Assembly: GCA_016716265.1 (NCBI GenBank)
Contig: JADJWQ010000001.1
Coordinates: forward strand, 186,001-250,000
DNA: 64,000 nucleotides
Direction: 5' to 3'
DNA from: Planctomycetota bacterium
Lineage (GTDB): Bacteria > Planctomycetota > UBA1135 > UBA2386
A program made the translations under genes and the position numbers. Below the pieces are notes generated by a model. That model worked only from the letters and a program-made list of their open reading frames with translations, was not told where the DNA came from and made no database searches. Numbering within the stretch: the first letter of the stretch is position 1; every line of letters starts with the position of its first letter. This document shows positions 1 to 8,153 of this stretch, piece after piece.

Positions 1-306
1 GAGCGGCCGACCGCCTTCCGCGTGCCGTTCTCGACCTGGGACGACAACGGCGACGGCCGGCTCGAGGCCGCGGAGTGGAAGGAGCGCAAGTACCTGTTCC
101 CGCGCATCGACCAGGACCGCGACGCCGCGGTGACCAAGGAGGAGGTCGAGCGCTACCGCCGCGCGGTCGAGGGCAAGACGTTCTTCGAGCGCTTCGACCT
201 CGACGACGACGGGCGCGTGACGCCCACCGAGTTCGGCGGGCCACCCGGCGCGTTCCGACGCCTGGACACCAACCGCGACGGCGCGATCACGCGCGGCGAC
301 GGCTGA
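1..306 (+). CDS. EF-hand calcium-binding protein, C-terminal part (5' end outside window)
   Basis: The reading frame is open from the first base, so the gene begins upstream of the window; a GTG at 22 is the first internal start. At least four EF-hand-like calcium loops follow each other: DDNGDGRLEAAEW, DQDRDAAVTKEEV, DLDDDGRVTPTEF and DTNRDGAITRGD. Their Asp/Asn at loop positions 1, 3 and 5 and acidic position 12 fit EF-hand or calmodulin-like calcium binding. Such multi-EF-hand proteins are often exported in planctomycetes, but the N-terminus that would show a signal peptide is missing here. It converges on the deformylase gene, whose stop lies 15 bp away. The family call is firm; its biological role is unknown. 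Confidence 0.8.
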   Translation, partial: ERPTAFRVPFSTWDDNGDGRLEAAEWKERKYLFPRIDQDRDAAVTKEEVERYRRAVEGKTFFERFDLDDDGRVTPTEFGGPPGAFRRLDTNRDGAITRGDG

Positions 307-321
307 ACCACGCCGGCCGCG

Positions 322-810
322 TCAGGTGCGGCGGCGCGGCGGCCCGATCGCGCGATCGACCGCGAGGATGCCGTCGAGGTGGTCGATCTCGTGCTGCATC
401 AGCTCCGACTCGGCGGGCGACAGTCCGTCCCACTCGACGCGCCGCCCGCGCTCGTCGGTGTAGCGCAGCCGGATCGCCGCGTGGCGGCGCAGCGGCACGA
501 GCAGGTCGGGGAAGCTCATGCAGTCGTCCCACAGCTCGAAGGTCCGCTCGCTGCGCCAGGTGATGTCGGGATCGACGACCGTGAAGCGACGTCCGGCCAG
601 GCACACGGCGACGAAGCGCTTCGCGATGCCGATCTGTGGCGCCGCGATCGCGCGCCCGAAGCCGTACTCGTGACGGAACGCGTCGAGCACCTCGTGCAGC
701 AGTGCGCACTGCCGCAGGAACTCGGGGTCGCGGACGTCCCCGACCGGAACGCTGACCGCGCGCAGTCGCGGGTCGCCGAGCTGCAGCACCTCTGCCGGTC
801 CGACGCGCAT
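322..810 (-). CDS. def: Peptide deformylase with altered motif II
   Basis: Peptide deformylase removes the formyl group from the initiator Met of new proteins, using a metal bound by one Cys and two His. All three family motifs are recognisable in this 162-residue protein: GRAIAAPQIG (motif I, normally GxGxAAPQ), DDCMSFPD around the metal-ligand Cys (motif II, normally EGCLS), and HEIDH at residues 140-144 (motif III). Motif II is unusual because the canonical E-G-C-L-S is D-D-C-M-S. I chose the ATG at 810. The longer in-frame extension to 906 would run into the coding region of the upstream beta-galactosidase, whose stop lies only 8 bp before this start. The two genes are therefore probably co-transcribed. 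It may be a type III or otherwise divergent deformylase. Confidence 0.9.
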   Translation of the reverse strand: MRVGPAEVLQLGDPRLRAVSVPVGDVRDPEFLRQCALLHEVLDAFRHEYGFGRAIAAPQIGIAKRFVAVCLAGRRFTVVDPDITWRSERTFELWDDCMSFPDLLVPLRRHAAIRLRYTDERGRRVEWDGLSPAESELMQHEIDHLDGILAVDRAIGPPRRRT

Positions 811-818
811 CGCGAGCC

Positions 819-3800
819 CTACCTCGCGAGCCTGCGGATCCGCCAGGTGACCGAGTAGGTCCGGCCGGCCGGCAGCAGGTATTGCGGATGCGGCCGCGCA
901 CCCCACGAGTCGTCGCCGCCGACGCCCATCTGCCCGTAGTCGAGGTTCAGCGTCAGTCGCTCGCCGCGCGGCAGCTCGTAGTCGTGCCGGGCCGCTTCGA
1001 GCTGCTCCTGGGTGAACGGCCAGATGCTGAAGGCGCCGGCACGGTCCGGTCCCGGCTCACCGGGATCGAACTCGAGGCCCTGGCCCGACGCGTCGAGCAG
1101 CTGCACGAAACCCGGCGACACGCGGTTGCCGGTCTCCTGCGGCCGCACGTAGGCGTGGAACATCCGCTCGGCGGGCAGCTCCCACAGACCGACGGCCGCG
1201 CTGGTGCAGCGGTCGCGGTAGCTCTCGTGCGGTCCGGGCCCGTACCAGCGGCAGCGCGGCCACTGCGTCGACAGCACGCTGCGCAGGCCGATGCGCGGCA
1301 CGTCGGGCAGCCCGGCCGCGAGCTCGGCACTCAGCTCGAGCGCCACCTCGCCCGGCACGCCGAAGTCGTAGGCGACGCGCACGCGCGTGCCGTCGTCGGT
1401 CGGCCGCCGGAACGTCGCGACGATCACCGCGCCGTCGCCCTCGCGCCGCGACACGTCCTCGACGACCAGCTCGTCCCCCATGCCGCGCCACTCGCCGAGC
1501 CGGTTCGGCATGCGGTTGCCGCGGTCGTTGTCGGTCGGCGCGCGCCAGAAGTCCGGTCGCGGCGGCTCGGCGAACACCGGCGTGCCACCGAGCTCGAGCG
1601 TCGTCAGCAGTCCCGTCCCGGCGTCGACGACCGCCCGGAGCCCGGGCGACGCGACCTCGAACGCGCCCTCGCGCGGCTCGATGCGCGCCGCGCCGGGCTG
1701 CGTCGCGACCGCCACGGCCCGCTCGCTCGGCAGCGGCCGGTCCTCGCGGACCAGCCGGTGCCCGGCCGGGGCCCAGGCGGTCGCGTCGAGCAGGTCGAGC
1801 TCGAACCAGACGCGCCGGTCGACGCCGGCGGGGGCACGCGACGCGCTGCCGGGCAGCTCGAATTCGAATCGCCCGCCCGGCGCGACCGTGGGTAGCGGGA
1901 TGCGACCCGCGCGATGCACGGCGCCGTTCCACAGCTCGACGAAGCGGAGCTCGAGGTCGCCGAGATCGGTGAACGTGCGCTTGTTGACGACCGCGAAGCG
2001 TTCCGCGGCCGGCTCGCCCACCGGCAGCACGTCGACCGGCGCGTAGACCTGCGCGACCTCGAACAGGTGCGGATTGGGCCGGCGGTCGGGCTGCACGAGG
2101 CCGTTGCACAGGAAGTTGCCGTCGTGCTGCGACTCGCCGAAGTCGCCGCCGTAGGCGAAGAACCGCGGCGGCGCACCCTCGCGCCCGGATGCCGTGATCC
2201 GCTCGGCGTCGAACCACAGCACGCTGGTCGGATCCGGCGCCGCATCGATCCGACCGAGCTCCTCGGCCGCCAATGCGCGCCGCCAGACGCGGGCCTTCGC
2301 GATCGCTCCAGCGAAGCGCCGGCCGGCCTCCTGGGAGTTCACGCCCACCGCGAGCGGGAACGGCGTCGGGGTCAGCTCGCCACGCACCTCGGCGCGCGCC
2401 ACCTCGGCGCCGTCGAGGTACAGCGCCAGCGCCGCACCGTCCCAGACCATCGCGACGTGATGCCAGCGGCCGTGCCAGTCCGCGGGCAGCGGAGCGCGCA
2501 CCAGCTTCCAGCCACGGAGGTGGACGAACGCCTCGAGCTCGCCGGTGCCACCCGCGACCTTCAGCATGAACTGCGTGTCGCCCTTGCCGACGATCGGGCC
2601 GTGGCTGCGATTGCGCCGCGGCCAGACCCACGCCTCGGCAGTGACGGCGGTGCCAGCGACCTCGTGCGCCGCGTCGAGCGGCCAACGCGCCTCGACGGTG
2701 TCGAGCCCGACGTGGTCGTCGATGCGGCGCAGCTCGCCCTGCACGTCGATCTCGGTGGCCGCGCCGGCCGCCGGATCGACGAGCGTCAGCCGCGGCGGCA
2801 CGGCCTTGTACAGCCCCTGGTCGACCCAGTCCCAGATGAACCCGCCCTGCAGGTACGGCTCGCTCTCGATCAGGTCCCAGTAGTCCTGCAGATTGCCGAC
2901 GCTGTTGCCCATCGCGTGCGCGTACTCGCACTGGATCAGTGGCCGCCGTCGACCGGTCATGCCCTCGTCGTCGCCGTGCGCGTAGCGCCGCATCCACTCG
3001 ATCGACGCGTACATCGGCGACACGATGTCGACGTGCGACCGCTGCCCGGCGCGCTCGTAGTGCACCGGCCGCGAAGGGTCGCGCGCGTGCATCCACGCGC
3101 TGACGGCCTCGAAGTTCACGCCGTCGCCACCCTCGTTGCCCATCGACCACACGATGATGCTGGGGTGGTTCTTGTCGCGCTCGACCATGCGTCGTGCGCG
3201 ATCGAGGTGCATGGCCTGCCAGGTCGGATCCTTCGCGAGCGACCGCTCGCCGTAGCCCATGCCGTGCGACTCGATGTTCGCCTCGTCGAACACCCACATC
3301 CCGAGCTCGTCGCACAGCGCGTAGAGATATGGGTCGTTCGGGTAGTGCGAGGTCCGGATCGCGTTGATGTTGCTCCGCTTCATCAGCACGACGTCTTCGC
3401 GGTAGCGCTCGGGCGAGACGTAGTGTCCCGTCTCCGGATCGTGGTCGTGCCGGTTGACGCCGCGGATCACGATCGGTCGCCCGTTGACGAGCAGCTGCCC
3501 GGCGCGGATCTCGACGCGCCGGAAGCCGGTGCGCACCGGCACGACCTCGAGCGTCGCGCCGGCGGCGTCGCGGTGGTGCAGCAACGCCCGGTAGAGCCAC
3601 GGCGTCTCCTGCGTCCAGGCCCGCAGCGAAGCGACCGGCAGCGAGACCGTCACCGTGACCTCGGCCCCGGCCGGGATCGACGCCAGCTCGAGGCGGCACG
3701 GCGAGCCGTCGACCGGCACGCCGTCCGGGTCGAGCAGCTCGACGACGAGCGCATGACCCTCGGCGGCGGCGGCGGCGCGATTCGCGACGGCGACCTCGCA

Positions 3801-4613
3801 GCGGAACTCGCCCGCCAGGAAGTCGTCGGCCAGCGAGCTGCGCACGAACAGGTCGCGCACGTGCACGTTCGGCACCGCGTGCAGACACACGTCGCGGAAG
3901 ATGCCCGACACCCGCCACATGTCCTGGCACTCGAGGTAGCTGCCGGTGCTGTAGCGCCACACCTCGGCGGCCAGCACGTTCTCGCCGTCCTGCAGGTAGG
4001 GTGTGACATCCCATTCGGCCGGCGTGCGGCTGCCCTCGCTGTAGCCGACGTAGTGGCCGTTGACCCAGCAATGGAACGCCGAGTCGACGCCGCCGAACTC
4101 GACGAACACGCGGTGCGCGCCATCACGCCAGCTCGCCGGCACCTCGAAGCCGCGTCGATAGCAACCGATCTCGTTGTCGTCCTCCGGCACGCGCGGCGGA
4201 TCGGCCGGGAAGGTATACGGCTGGTTCACGTAGATCGGCTGGCCGTAGCCGAGCGTCTGCCACGTGCGCGGCACCGGCACCTCGTCCCAACCGGACACGT
4301 CGAAGGTCGGCTCCTGGAAGCCGACCGGCCGCGCGTCGGGGCGCGCGGCCCACGCGAAGCGCCAGCTCCCGTTCAGCGACACGAAGCGCGCGCTGTCCTG
4401 CCGCTCGCCGCGCACCGCGCTCGCGCGGTCGACGAACGCGTGCCGGGTCGCGTGCGGCGGTTCCTTGCCGACGTCGAAGACCGCGGGATCCTGGTGCACG
4501 GGGAGCTCGTGCACGGGGAGCTGGTGCACGGGGAGCTGGTGCACAGGGAGCTGCGCCATCACCATCGTCGCCAGACCGAGCGTGGACGAACCGATTCGGA
4601 GGACGGACACCAT
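819..4613 (-). CDS. Exported GH2 beta-galactosidase with an inserted LamG-like domain
   Basis: This 1264-residue protein is a LacZ-type glycoside hydrolase family 2 enzyme. After a probable signal peptide (MVSVLRIGSS..TMVMA) and a short repeat linker come the N-terminal sugar-binding domain (about 60-230), the Ig-like domain, and a TIM barrel with acid/base Glu494 in SMGNEGGDG and nucleophile Glu563 in QCEYAHAMGNS. The C-terminal Bgal-small region carries the hallmark RPDFWRAPTDND. Between VDQGL and FAYGGDFG (about residues 610-805), where usual LacZ proteins have only a few residues, sits a concanavalin/LamG-like beta-sandwich. It contains WHHVAMVWDG and YLDGAEVA. LacZ proteins are commonly about 1000-1050 residues, so this insert plus the leader explains the size. 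I chose ATG 4613 because the upstream frame is antisense to the divergent lipoprotein gene. Export suggests hydrolysis of environmental galactosides. Confidence 0.93.
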   Translation of the reverse strand: MVSVLRIGSSTLGLATMVMAQLPVHQLPVHQLPVHELPVHQDPAVFDVGKEPPHATRHAFVDRASAVRGERQDSARFVSLNGSWRFAWAARPDARPVGFQEPTFDVSGWDEVPVPRTWQTLGYGQPIYVNQPYTFPADPPRVPEDDNEIGCYRRGFEVPASWRDGAHRVFVEFGGVDSAFHCWVNGHYVGYSEGSRTPAEWDVTPYLQDGENVLAAEVWRYSTGSYLECQDMWRVSGIFRDVCLHAVPNVHVRDLFVRSSLADDFLAGEFRCEVAVANRAAAAAEGHALVVELLDPDGVPVDGSPCRLELASIPAGAEVTVTVSLPVASLRAWTQETPWLYRALLHHRDAAGATLEVVPVRTGFRRVEIRAGQLLVNGRPIVIRGVNRHDHDPETGHYVSPERYREDVVLMKRSNINAIRTSHYPNDPYLYALCDELGMWVFDEANIESHGMGYGERSLAKDPTWQAMHLDRARRMVERDKNHPSIIVWSMGNEGGDGVNFEAVSAWMHARDPSRPVHYERAGQRSHVDIVSPMYASIEWMRRYAHGDDEGMTGRRRPLIQCEYAHAMGNSVGNLQDYWDLIESEPYLQGGFIWDWVDQGLYKAVPPRLTLVDPAAGAATEIDVQGELRRIDDHVGLDTVEARWPLDAAHEVAGTAVTAEAWVWPRRNRSHGPIVGKGDTQFMLKVAGGTGELEAFVHLRGWKLVRAPLPADWHGRWHHVAMVWDGAALALYLDGAEVARAEVRGELTPTPFPLAVGVNSQEAGRRFAGAIAKARVWRRALAAEELGRIDAAPDPTSVLWFDAERITASGREGAPPRFFAYGGDFGESQHDGNFLCNGLVQPDRRPNPHLFEVAQVYAPVDVLPVGEPAAERFAVVNKRTFTDLGDLELRFVELWNGAVHRAGRIPLPTVAPGGRFEFELPGSASRAPAGVDRRVWFELDLLDATAWAPAGHRLVREDRPLPSERAVAVATQPGAARIEPREGAFEVASPGLRAVVDAGTGLLTTLELGGTPVFAEPPRPDFWRAPTDNDRGNRMPNRLGEWRGMGDELVVEDVSRREGDGAVIVATFRRPTDDGTRVRVAYDFGVPGEVALELSAELAAGLPDVPRIGLRSVLSTQWPRCRWYGPGPHESYRDRCTSAAVGLWELPAERMFHAYVRPQETGNRVSPGFVQLLDASGQGLEFDPGEPGPDRAGAFSIWPFTQEQLEAARHDYELPRGERLTLNLDYGQMGVGGDDSWGARPHPQYLLPAGRTYSVTWRIRRLAR
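4491..4550 (-). repeat. Four tandem 15-bp repeats in the beta-galactosidase linker
   Basis: Four head-to-tail copies of a 15-bp unit (ctggtgcacggggag on the plus strand, with single-base variants in copies 2 and 4) lie directly after the signal-peptide region of the beta-galactosidase gene. They encode repeats of L-P-V-H-Q/E. The unit is a multiple of three, so copy-number change keeps the frame and only alters linker length. Confidence 0.9.
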
Positions 4614-4677
4614 CGCCCCGGTTGTACCGACGTCACCCGCGTTGGACGCGCTCCGGTCGCCGGATAACCTCCGCTGC

Positions 4678-5469
4678 GTGCGCACGCTCCACCACCTCGG
4701 ACTCGTGGTCCTCCCGCTCCTCGCCGCGGCCTGCTCGACGACGACGACGCGCGTGTCGCTCGGCACGGTCAGCGGCAGCTTCCCGTTGCCCGACCCGGCG
4801 GCCGCGCTCAGGGTCGAGCTGGACGCCGGCTCGATCCGCGTGCGGCCGCACGCCGGCACCGACATCGGAGTCGAGGCCGAGGTGCTCTGCGCCAAGGGCC
4901 GCGCCGCCGCGCTGCGCGACCGCCCGCTGGCGCTCGCCGACCACCTCGCGGCGCTCGACGGCGACGGCCTGCTGACGATCCGCAGCAGCCACCTCGGGGC
5001 GACCGACGCATCCGACTGGGAGCTGCGCGTCACGTTGCTCGTCCCCGGCGCCCGCGCGCTGGGCCTCGCACTGAAGGCGGGTAACGTCGACGTCGAGCTC
5101 GACGAGCTCCGCGGCCTCGAGCTCGACCTCACGGCGGGCAATGCCGGCGTCGCGGTCGCACGGCTGACCGGCCCGGCCCGCGCCCGGCTGAGCAACGGCC
5201 AGCTGACCGTCGAGGCGTCCGAGGCGGTCGGCCCGATCGCGGCCGCGGTCACCGCGGGCAACGTCCGCCTCGGACTCCCGCGCGGCCAGCGCTATGCGCT
5301 CGATCTGTCCACGCAGGCAGGTTCCATCGACGTCGACTCCGCGTTCGACGCGAAACCGGTGCGCGACTATGCCGCGAGCCGCCTGGCGCAGACCGTCGGC
5401 CCAGCGGACGCCGGCGAGCCGATCGCGATCCAGGCGCGCGTCAACGCCGGCACGATCGACATCGATTGA
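4678..5469 (+). CDS. DUF4097-like beta-repeat lipoprotein
   Basis: A 263-residue lipoprotein. The N-terminus has charged residues, a hydrophobic stretch and the lipobox LAAAC, so it is probably cleaved and lipidated near residue 19. The mature part consists of short repeated beta strands with the recurring pattern 'aGnv.v.l..' (for example LKAGNVDVELDEL, LTAGNAGVAVARL, VTAGNVRLGLPRG and VNAGTIDID). This is the look of the DUF4097/DUF4098 adhesin-like beta-solenoid family, whose function is poorly known. The start is GTG 4678, the only start that precedes the lipobox closely. No Shine-Dalgarno is visible before it. The gene is divergent from the beta-galactosidase with 64 bp between the starts. 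Confidence 0.72.
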   Translation: MRTLHHLGLVVLPLLAAACSTTTTRVSLGTVSGSFPLPDPAAALRVELDAGSIRVRPHAGTDIGVEAEVLCAKGRAAALRDRPLALADHLAALDGDGLLTIRSSHLGATDASDWELRVTLLVPGARALGLALKAGNVDVELDELRGLELDLTAGNAGVAVARLTGPARARLSNGQLTVEASEAVGPIAAAVTAGNVRLGLPRGQRYALDLSTQAGSIDVDSAFDAKPVRDYAASRLAQTVGPADAGEPIAIQARVNAGTIDID

Positions 5470-5964
5470 CGCGCCGAGGTGCCCGGTCCCGCTCGCCCGC
5501 CCCCGGTCTCACGGGCCCGCGTCCGTGCATGCGCCGGCCGTCGTCCGCACCGCGCGGAACAGCGCAGCGGCGATCGCGATGCGCGCCGCCGCCGATGCAC
5601 CGAGCACCGTGACCACCGGCGCACGGGCGAGCGGCAGCAGTGCCACGCGCCAGTGGCTCGCAGCGCGCTTCTGCGGTAGCCGCTCGCGCTGCGCGGCCCC
5701 GCGCGCGCATCAGCCGGTTGCCGACGATCTGCGGAGGGCGACCGTCGACCGCGCGCGATGCCGCCGGTGAGTGGGCGATGGGGGTCGCCGGAGGCGGTGG
5801 CCCCGCCACGGTCCTGCTCCGGTGCGCGCATCGGGATGCGTGGCCCGGATCCGGAGTCGGGTCCACGCCTGCCGTGGGCCTCGACTCCCTCCGTCGATCG
5901 CGCGCCGACCGCGAGTCGGGCGGTCCGAGATGGTGCCGTGAGCCGTGCGCGGCCGGCGGCTGAC
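5470..5964. other. Intergenic stretch, possible relic of a membrane protein
   Basis: This 495-bp gap lies between two convergent gene ends. The only protein-like sequence is a 45-codon minus-strand frame (5646 to 5509) reading VALLPLARAPVVTVLG then ASAAARIAIAAALFRAV, which looks like part of a membrane helix. A second frame just upstream (PPQIVGNRLMRARG) suggests a decayed gene, but neither has a family signature. No repeat or RNA gene was seen. Confidence 0.3.
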
Positions 5965-6699
5965 TCACTCCGCGAACAGCGGCCCCGGGGCGGGCTCCGA
6001 CGGCCGACCGACGACACTGACGTCGCGGAACACGCCGGTGTCGTCGAACGAGCCGAAGCCGATGCGGCCGGCGCCGAGCGTCGCGTCCTCGGCCTCCATG
6101 ATCGGCGACTGCAGGTCGTCGAACCACACGCGGATCGTCGCGCCGCGGCGCTCGATGCGGACGTGGTGCCAGTCGCCGACGTCACCCCATGCGACTCCGG
6201 CCGTCGTGCGCGTCGCGATCGCGGTGCGCGGCGCGCCGTTCACGAGGAACACGTTGTGCGCGTGGGGATCGGCCTTGGTCGCGATGTGCACGTAGTAGAA
6301 GCGGTCCGGCGCCTCGTGGCCGAACACGAAGCACAGGTCGCGGTGGCCATACTCGCGGCCCGTCTGCTGGACGTCCACGTCGAGCACGAAGTCGCCGAAC
6401 GCGTGCTCCTTCCACAATGCGATCGCGAGCGGCGAGCGGACCGGCGGCTGGTAGCGCGCGGAGCCGACCAGCTCGATCGTCGGCACACCGCCATCGACTC
6501 CGGCACGGAACGCCGCGGGATCACTGAACGCCAGCGCCTCGTGCAACGCGTCGGGACGGTCGGGGAGCACGAAGCCCGGCGGGCCGCCACTCCCCTCACC
6601 CGCGTCGGACCCGGACCGGCAGCCGGCGACCGCGAGGACGGCCAGGACCAACGCGGCACCGGCCTGGCCGCCGCGGGCCGCCGCCGGCGCACCTGCCAT
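5965..6699 (-). CDS. DUF1080-like concanavalin-fold lipoprotein
   Basis: A 244-residue protein with a hydrophobic N-terminus ending in the lipobox AVAGC, hence a probable outer-membrane or periplasmic lipoprotein. The body has the order of strands and motifs of the DUF1080 / 3-keto-disaccharide hydrolase-like beta-sandwich: W-K-E-H-A-F-G-D-F-V-L-D-V-D-V, then FYYVHIATKADPHAHNVFLV, a WHHVRIERRG strand, and IGFGSFDDTGVFRDVSV at the end. Relatives act on 3-keto-glycosides or bind carbohydrate. It is the last gene of a three-gene operon: its ATG overlaps the TGA of the upstream oxidoreductase gene by one base (TGATG), so translation is probably coupled. Companionship with a Gfo/Idh/MocA enzyme fits an oxidation / 3-keto-sugar pathway, which is an inference. 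Confidence 0.8.
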   Translation of the reverse strand: MAGAPAAARGGQAGAALVLAVLAVAGCRSGSDAGEGSGGPPGFVLPDRPDALHEALAFSDPAAFRAGVDGGVPTIELVGSARYQPPVRSPLAIALWKEHAFGDFVLDVDVQQTGREYGHRDLCFVFGHEAPDRFYYVHIATKADPHAHNVFLVNGAPRTAIATRTTAGVAWGDVGDWHHVRIERRGATIRVWFDDLQSPIMEAEDATLGAGRIGFGSFDDTGVFRDVSVVGRPSEPAPGPLFAE

Positions 6700-8153
6700 C
6701 AGACCTCCTCCGGCACCACGAACGGCGCGCGGTAGGAGCCCTTCGCGAGCGCATTGGCGGCCGCGACGGTCTCGCCCTCGCCGACGAACCACTCGGTCTC
6801 CGGGTCGAGCCGCAGATGCGCGCCGAGCGTGACGGGAGTCACCGCGAGGTCCACGCCGTTCTTCGCGAGGTGCTCGCGCGTCCGCCACCACGCCTCGACC
6901 GCCTCGCAGTCGTTCTGCAGCCGGTCGCGCACGGCGTCCGGTTCCGCGGCGGCACCGACGCGGTACGACACGTTGCCCATGTGACAGAGCGCGCTCGACA
7001 GGTGGCCGTCTTCGATCGGTCCGTTCTGCCGCGCCGGATCGCGCTCGCGGACCGCCTCGACGAAGTTCGCGAAGTGGTCGCCGCCGCCCTTGAAGCGGCG
7101 GATCTCGTTGCCGTCGCGGTCGAACGCGATCGCGCCGTCGTAGCTGCGGATCGACAGCCAGCCGCCCTCGCAGTGGATCGCGCAGCCGATGCTCGCACCG
7201 AGGAAGCGATCCATGTCCTTCGATCCCTGCTGCTGCGGCAGGCCGCGGACCTCGAACACCAGCGGTGCGGCCTCGTACTCGAACACGGACACCAGCGTGT
7301 TCGGGGTCTCACCGTCGTCGACGTAGCCGAGCCGCCCACCGAAGGAAACCACCGACGGCGCCAGCCTGGGCTCGCCGAGCACCATGCGGCACATGTCCAT
7401 CTGGTGGATGCCCTGGTTGCCGAGATCGCCGTTGCCGGTCGCCCAGAACCAGTGCCAGTCGTAGTGCAGGCTCCGCCGCATCAGCTCGACCTTCGGCGCC
7501 GGCCCGCACCACAGGTCGTAGTCGATCGCGTCGGGGATCGGCGTCGGCACGTCGACCTTGCCGATGCTCGGCCGTGGCTTGTAGCAGAGCCCGCGCGCGA
7601 TCTCGATGCGACCGAGGCCGCCATTGCGGACGAACTCGACCGCCTCGACGAGACCCGGATTGGAGCGCGACTGCGTGCCGCATTGCACGATGCGCCCGTA
7701 CTTCGCAGCCGCACGCACGAGCTGCCGCCCTTCCCAGATGTTGTGGCTGACCGGCTTCTCGACGTAGACGTCCTTCCCGGCCTGGCAGGCCTGGATCGCC
7801 ATCAGCGCATGCCAGTGGTTCTGGGTCGCGATCGAGATCGCATCGACGTCGGGGGAGTCCAGCAGCCGCCGGTAGTCGGTCACCGCCAGCACCTCGCGAC
7901 CCGCGGACTGCGCGAGCTCCGCCTTGCGGCGGCCGAGGACCTCGCTGTCGACGTCGCAGAGTGCGACGACGCGCGCGCCGGCGGCGCGTTCGAAGCTCCG
8001 GACGTGCTCCCAGCCCCGGCTGCGCAGACCGATCACCGCGATCCGCAGGTCGTCGCGATACGAACGGTTGCGGCGGACGGCGGCTGCGAGCGGGCTCGCG
8101 GCCAGCGCGGCACCGGCGGAGCCCTGCAGGAAACGGCGGCGGGTCCAGCTCAT
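6699..8153 (-). CDS. Tat-exported Gfo/Idh/MocA-family oxidoreductase
   Basis: A 484-residue NAD(P)-dependent sugar oxidoreductase. The N-terminus carries a twin-arginine export signal (RRRFLQGSAGAALAAS), so the folded enzyme is sent to the periplasm, probably with its cofactor bound. Next comes the Rossmann domain (LRIAVIGLRSRGWEHVRSF, VVALCDVD), then the family's conserved YVEKPVSHN with the catalytic-type Lys, and the C-terminal beta-sheet domain with GDLGNQGIHQMDMCRM. The gene overlaps the upstream PmoA-like gene by 4 bases (ATGA) and the downstream DUF1080-like gene by 1 base. Families of this type in planctomycetes are numerous and individual substrates are mostly unknown; oxidation of a sugar, often at C3, is the likely reaction. 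Confidence 0.9.
   Translation of the reverse strand: MSWTRRRFLQGSAGAALAASPLAAAVRRNRSYRDDLRIAVIGLRSRGWEHVRSFERAAGARVVALCDVDSEVLGRRKAELAQSAGREVLAVTDYRRLLDSPDVDAISIATQNHWHALMAIQACQAGKDVYVEKPVSHNIWEGRQLVRAAAKYGRIVQCGTQSRSNPGLVEAVEFVRNGGLGRIEIARGLCYKPRPSIGKVDVPTPIPDAIDYDLWCGPAPKVELMRRSLHYDWHWFWATGNGDLGNQGIHQMDMCRMVLGEPRLAPSVVSFGGRLGYVDDGETPNTLVSVFEYEAAPLVFEVRGLPQQQGSKDMDRFLGASIGCAIHCEGGWLSIRSYDGAIAFDRDGNEIRRFKGGGDHFANFVEAVRERDPARQNGPIEDGHLSSALCHMGNVSYRVGAAAEPDAVRDRLQNDCEAVEAWWRTREHLAKNGVDLAVTPVTLGAHLRLDPETEWFVGEGETVAAANALAKGSYRAPFVVPEEV

Noticed and set aside
1914..4667. Plus-strand open frame of 917 codons opposite the beta-galactosidase gene
   Set aside because: It is a shadow of the real gene: Arg/His/Val-rich composition, no domain, no start signal, and the minus strand has full GH2 motifs. 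Long antisense frames are expected at this G+C content.
4635..4667. Sigma-70 promoter TTGGAC / GATAAC before the DUF4097-like gene
   Set aside because: Only three and four of six consensus bases match and the spacing of about 15 is short; too weak to list.
5509..5646. 45-codon membrane-like small protein
   Set aside because: One helix-like stretch only, GTG start without ribosome site, and neighbouring frames look like decay; not enough for a gene call.
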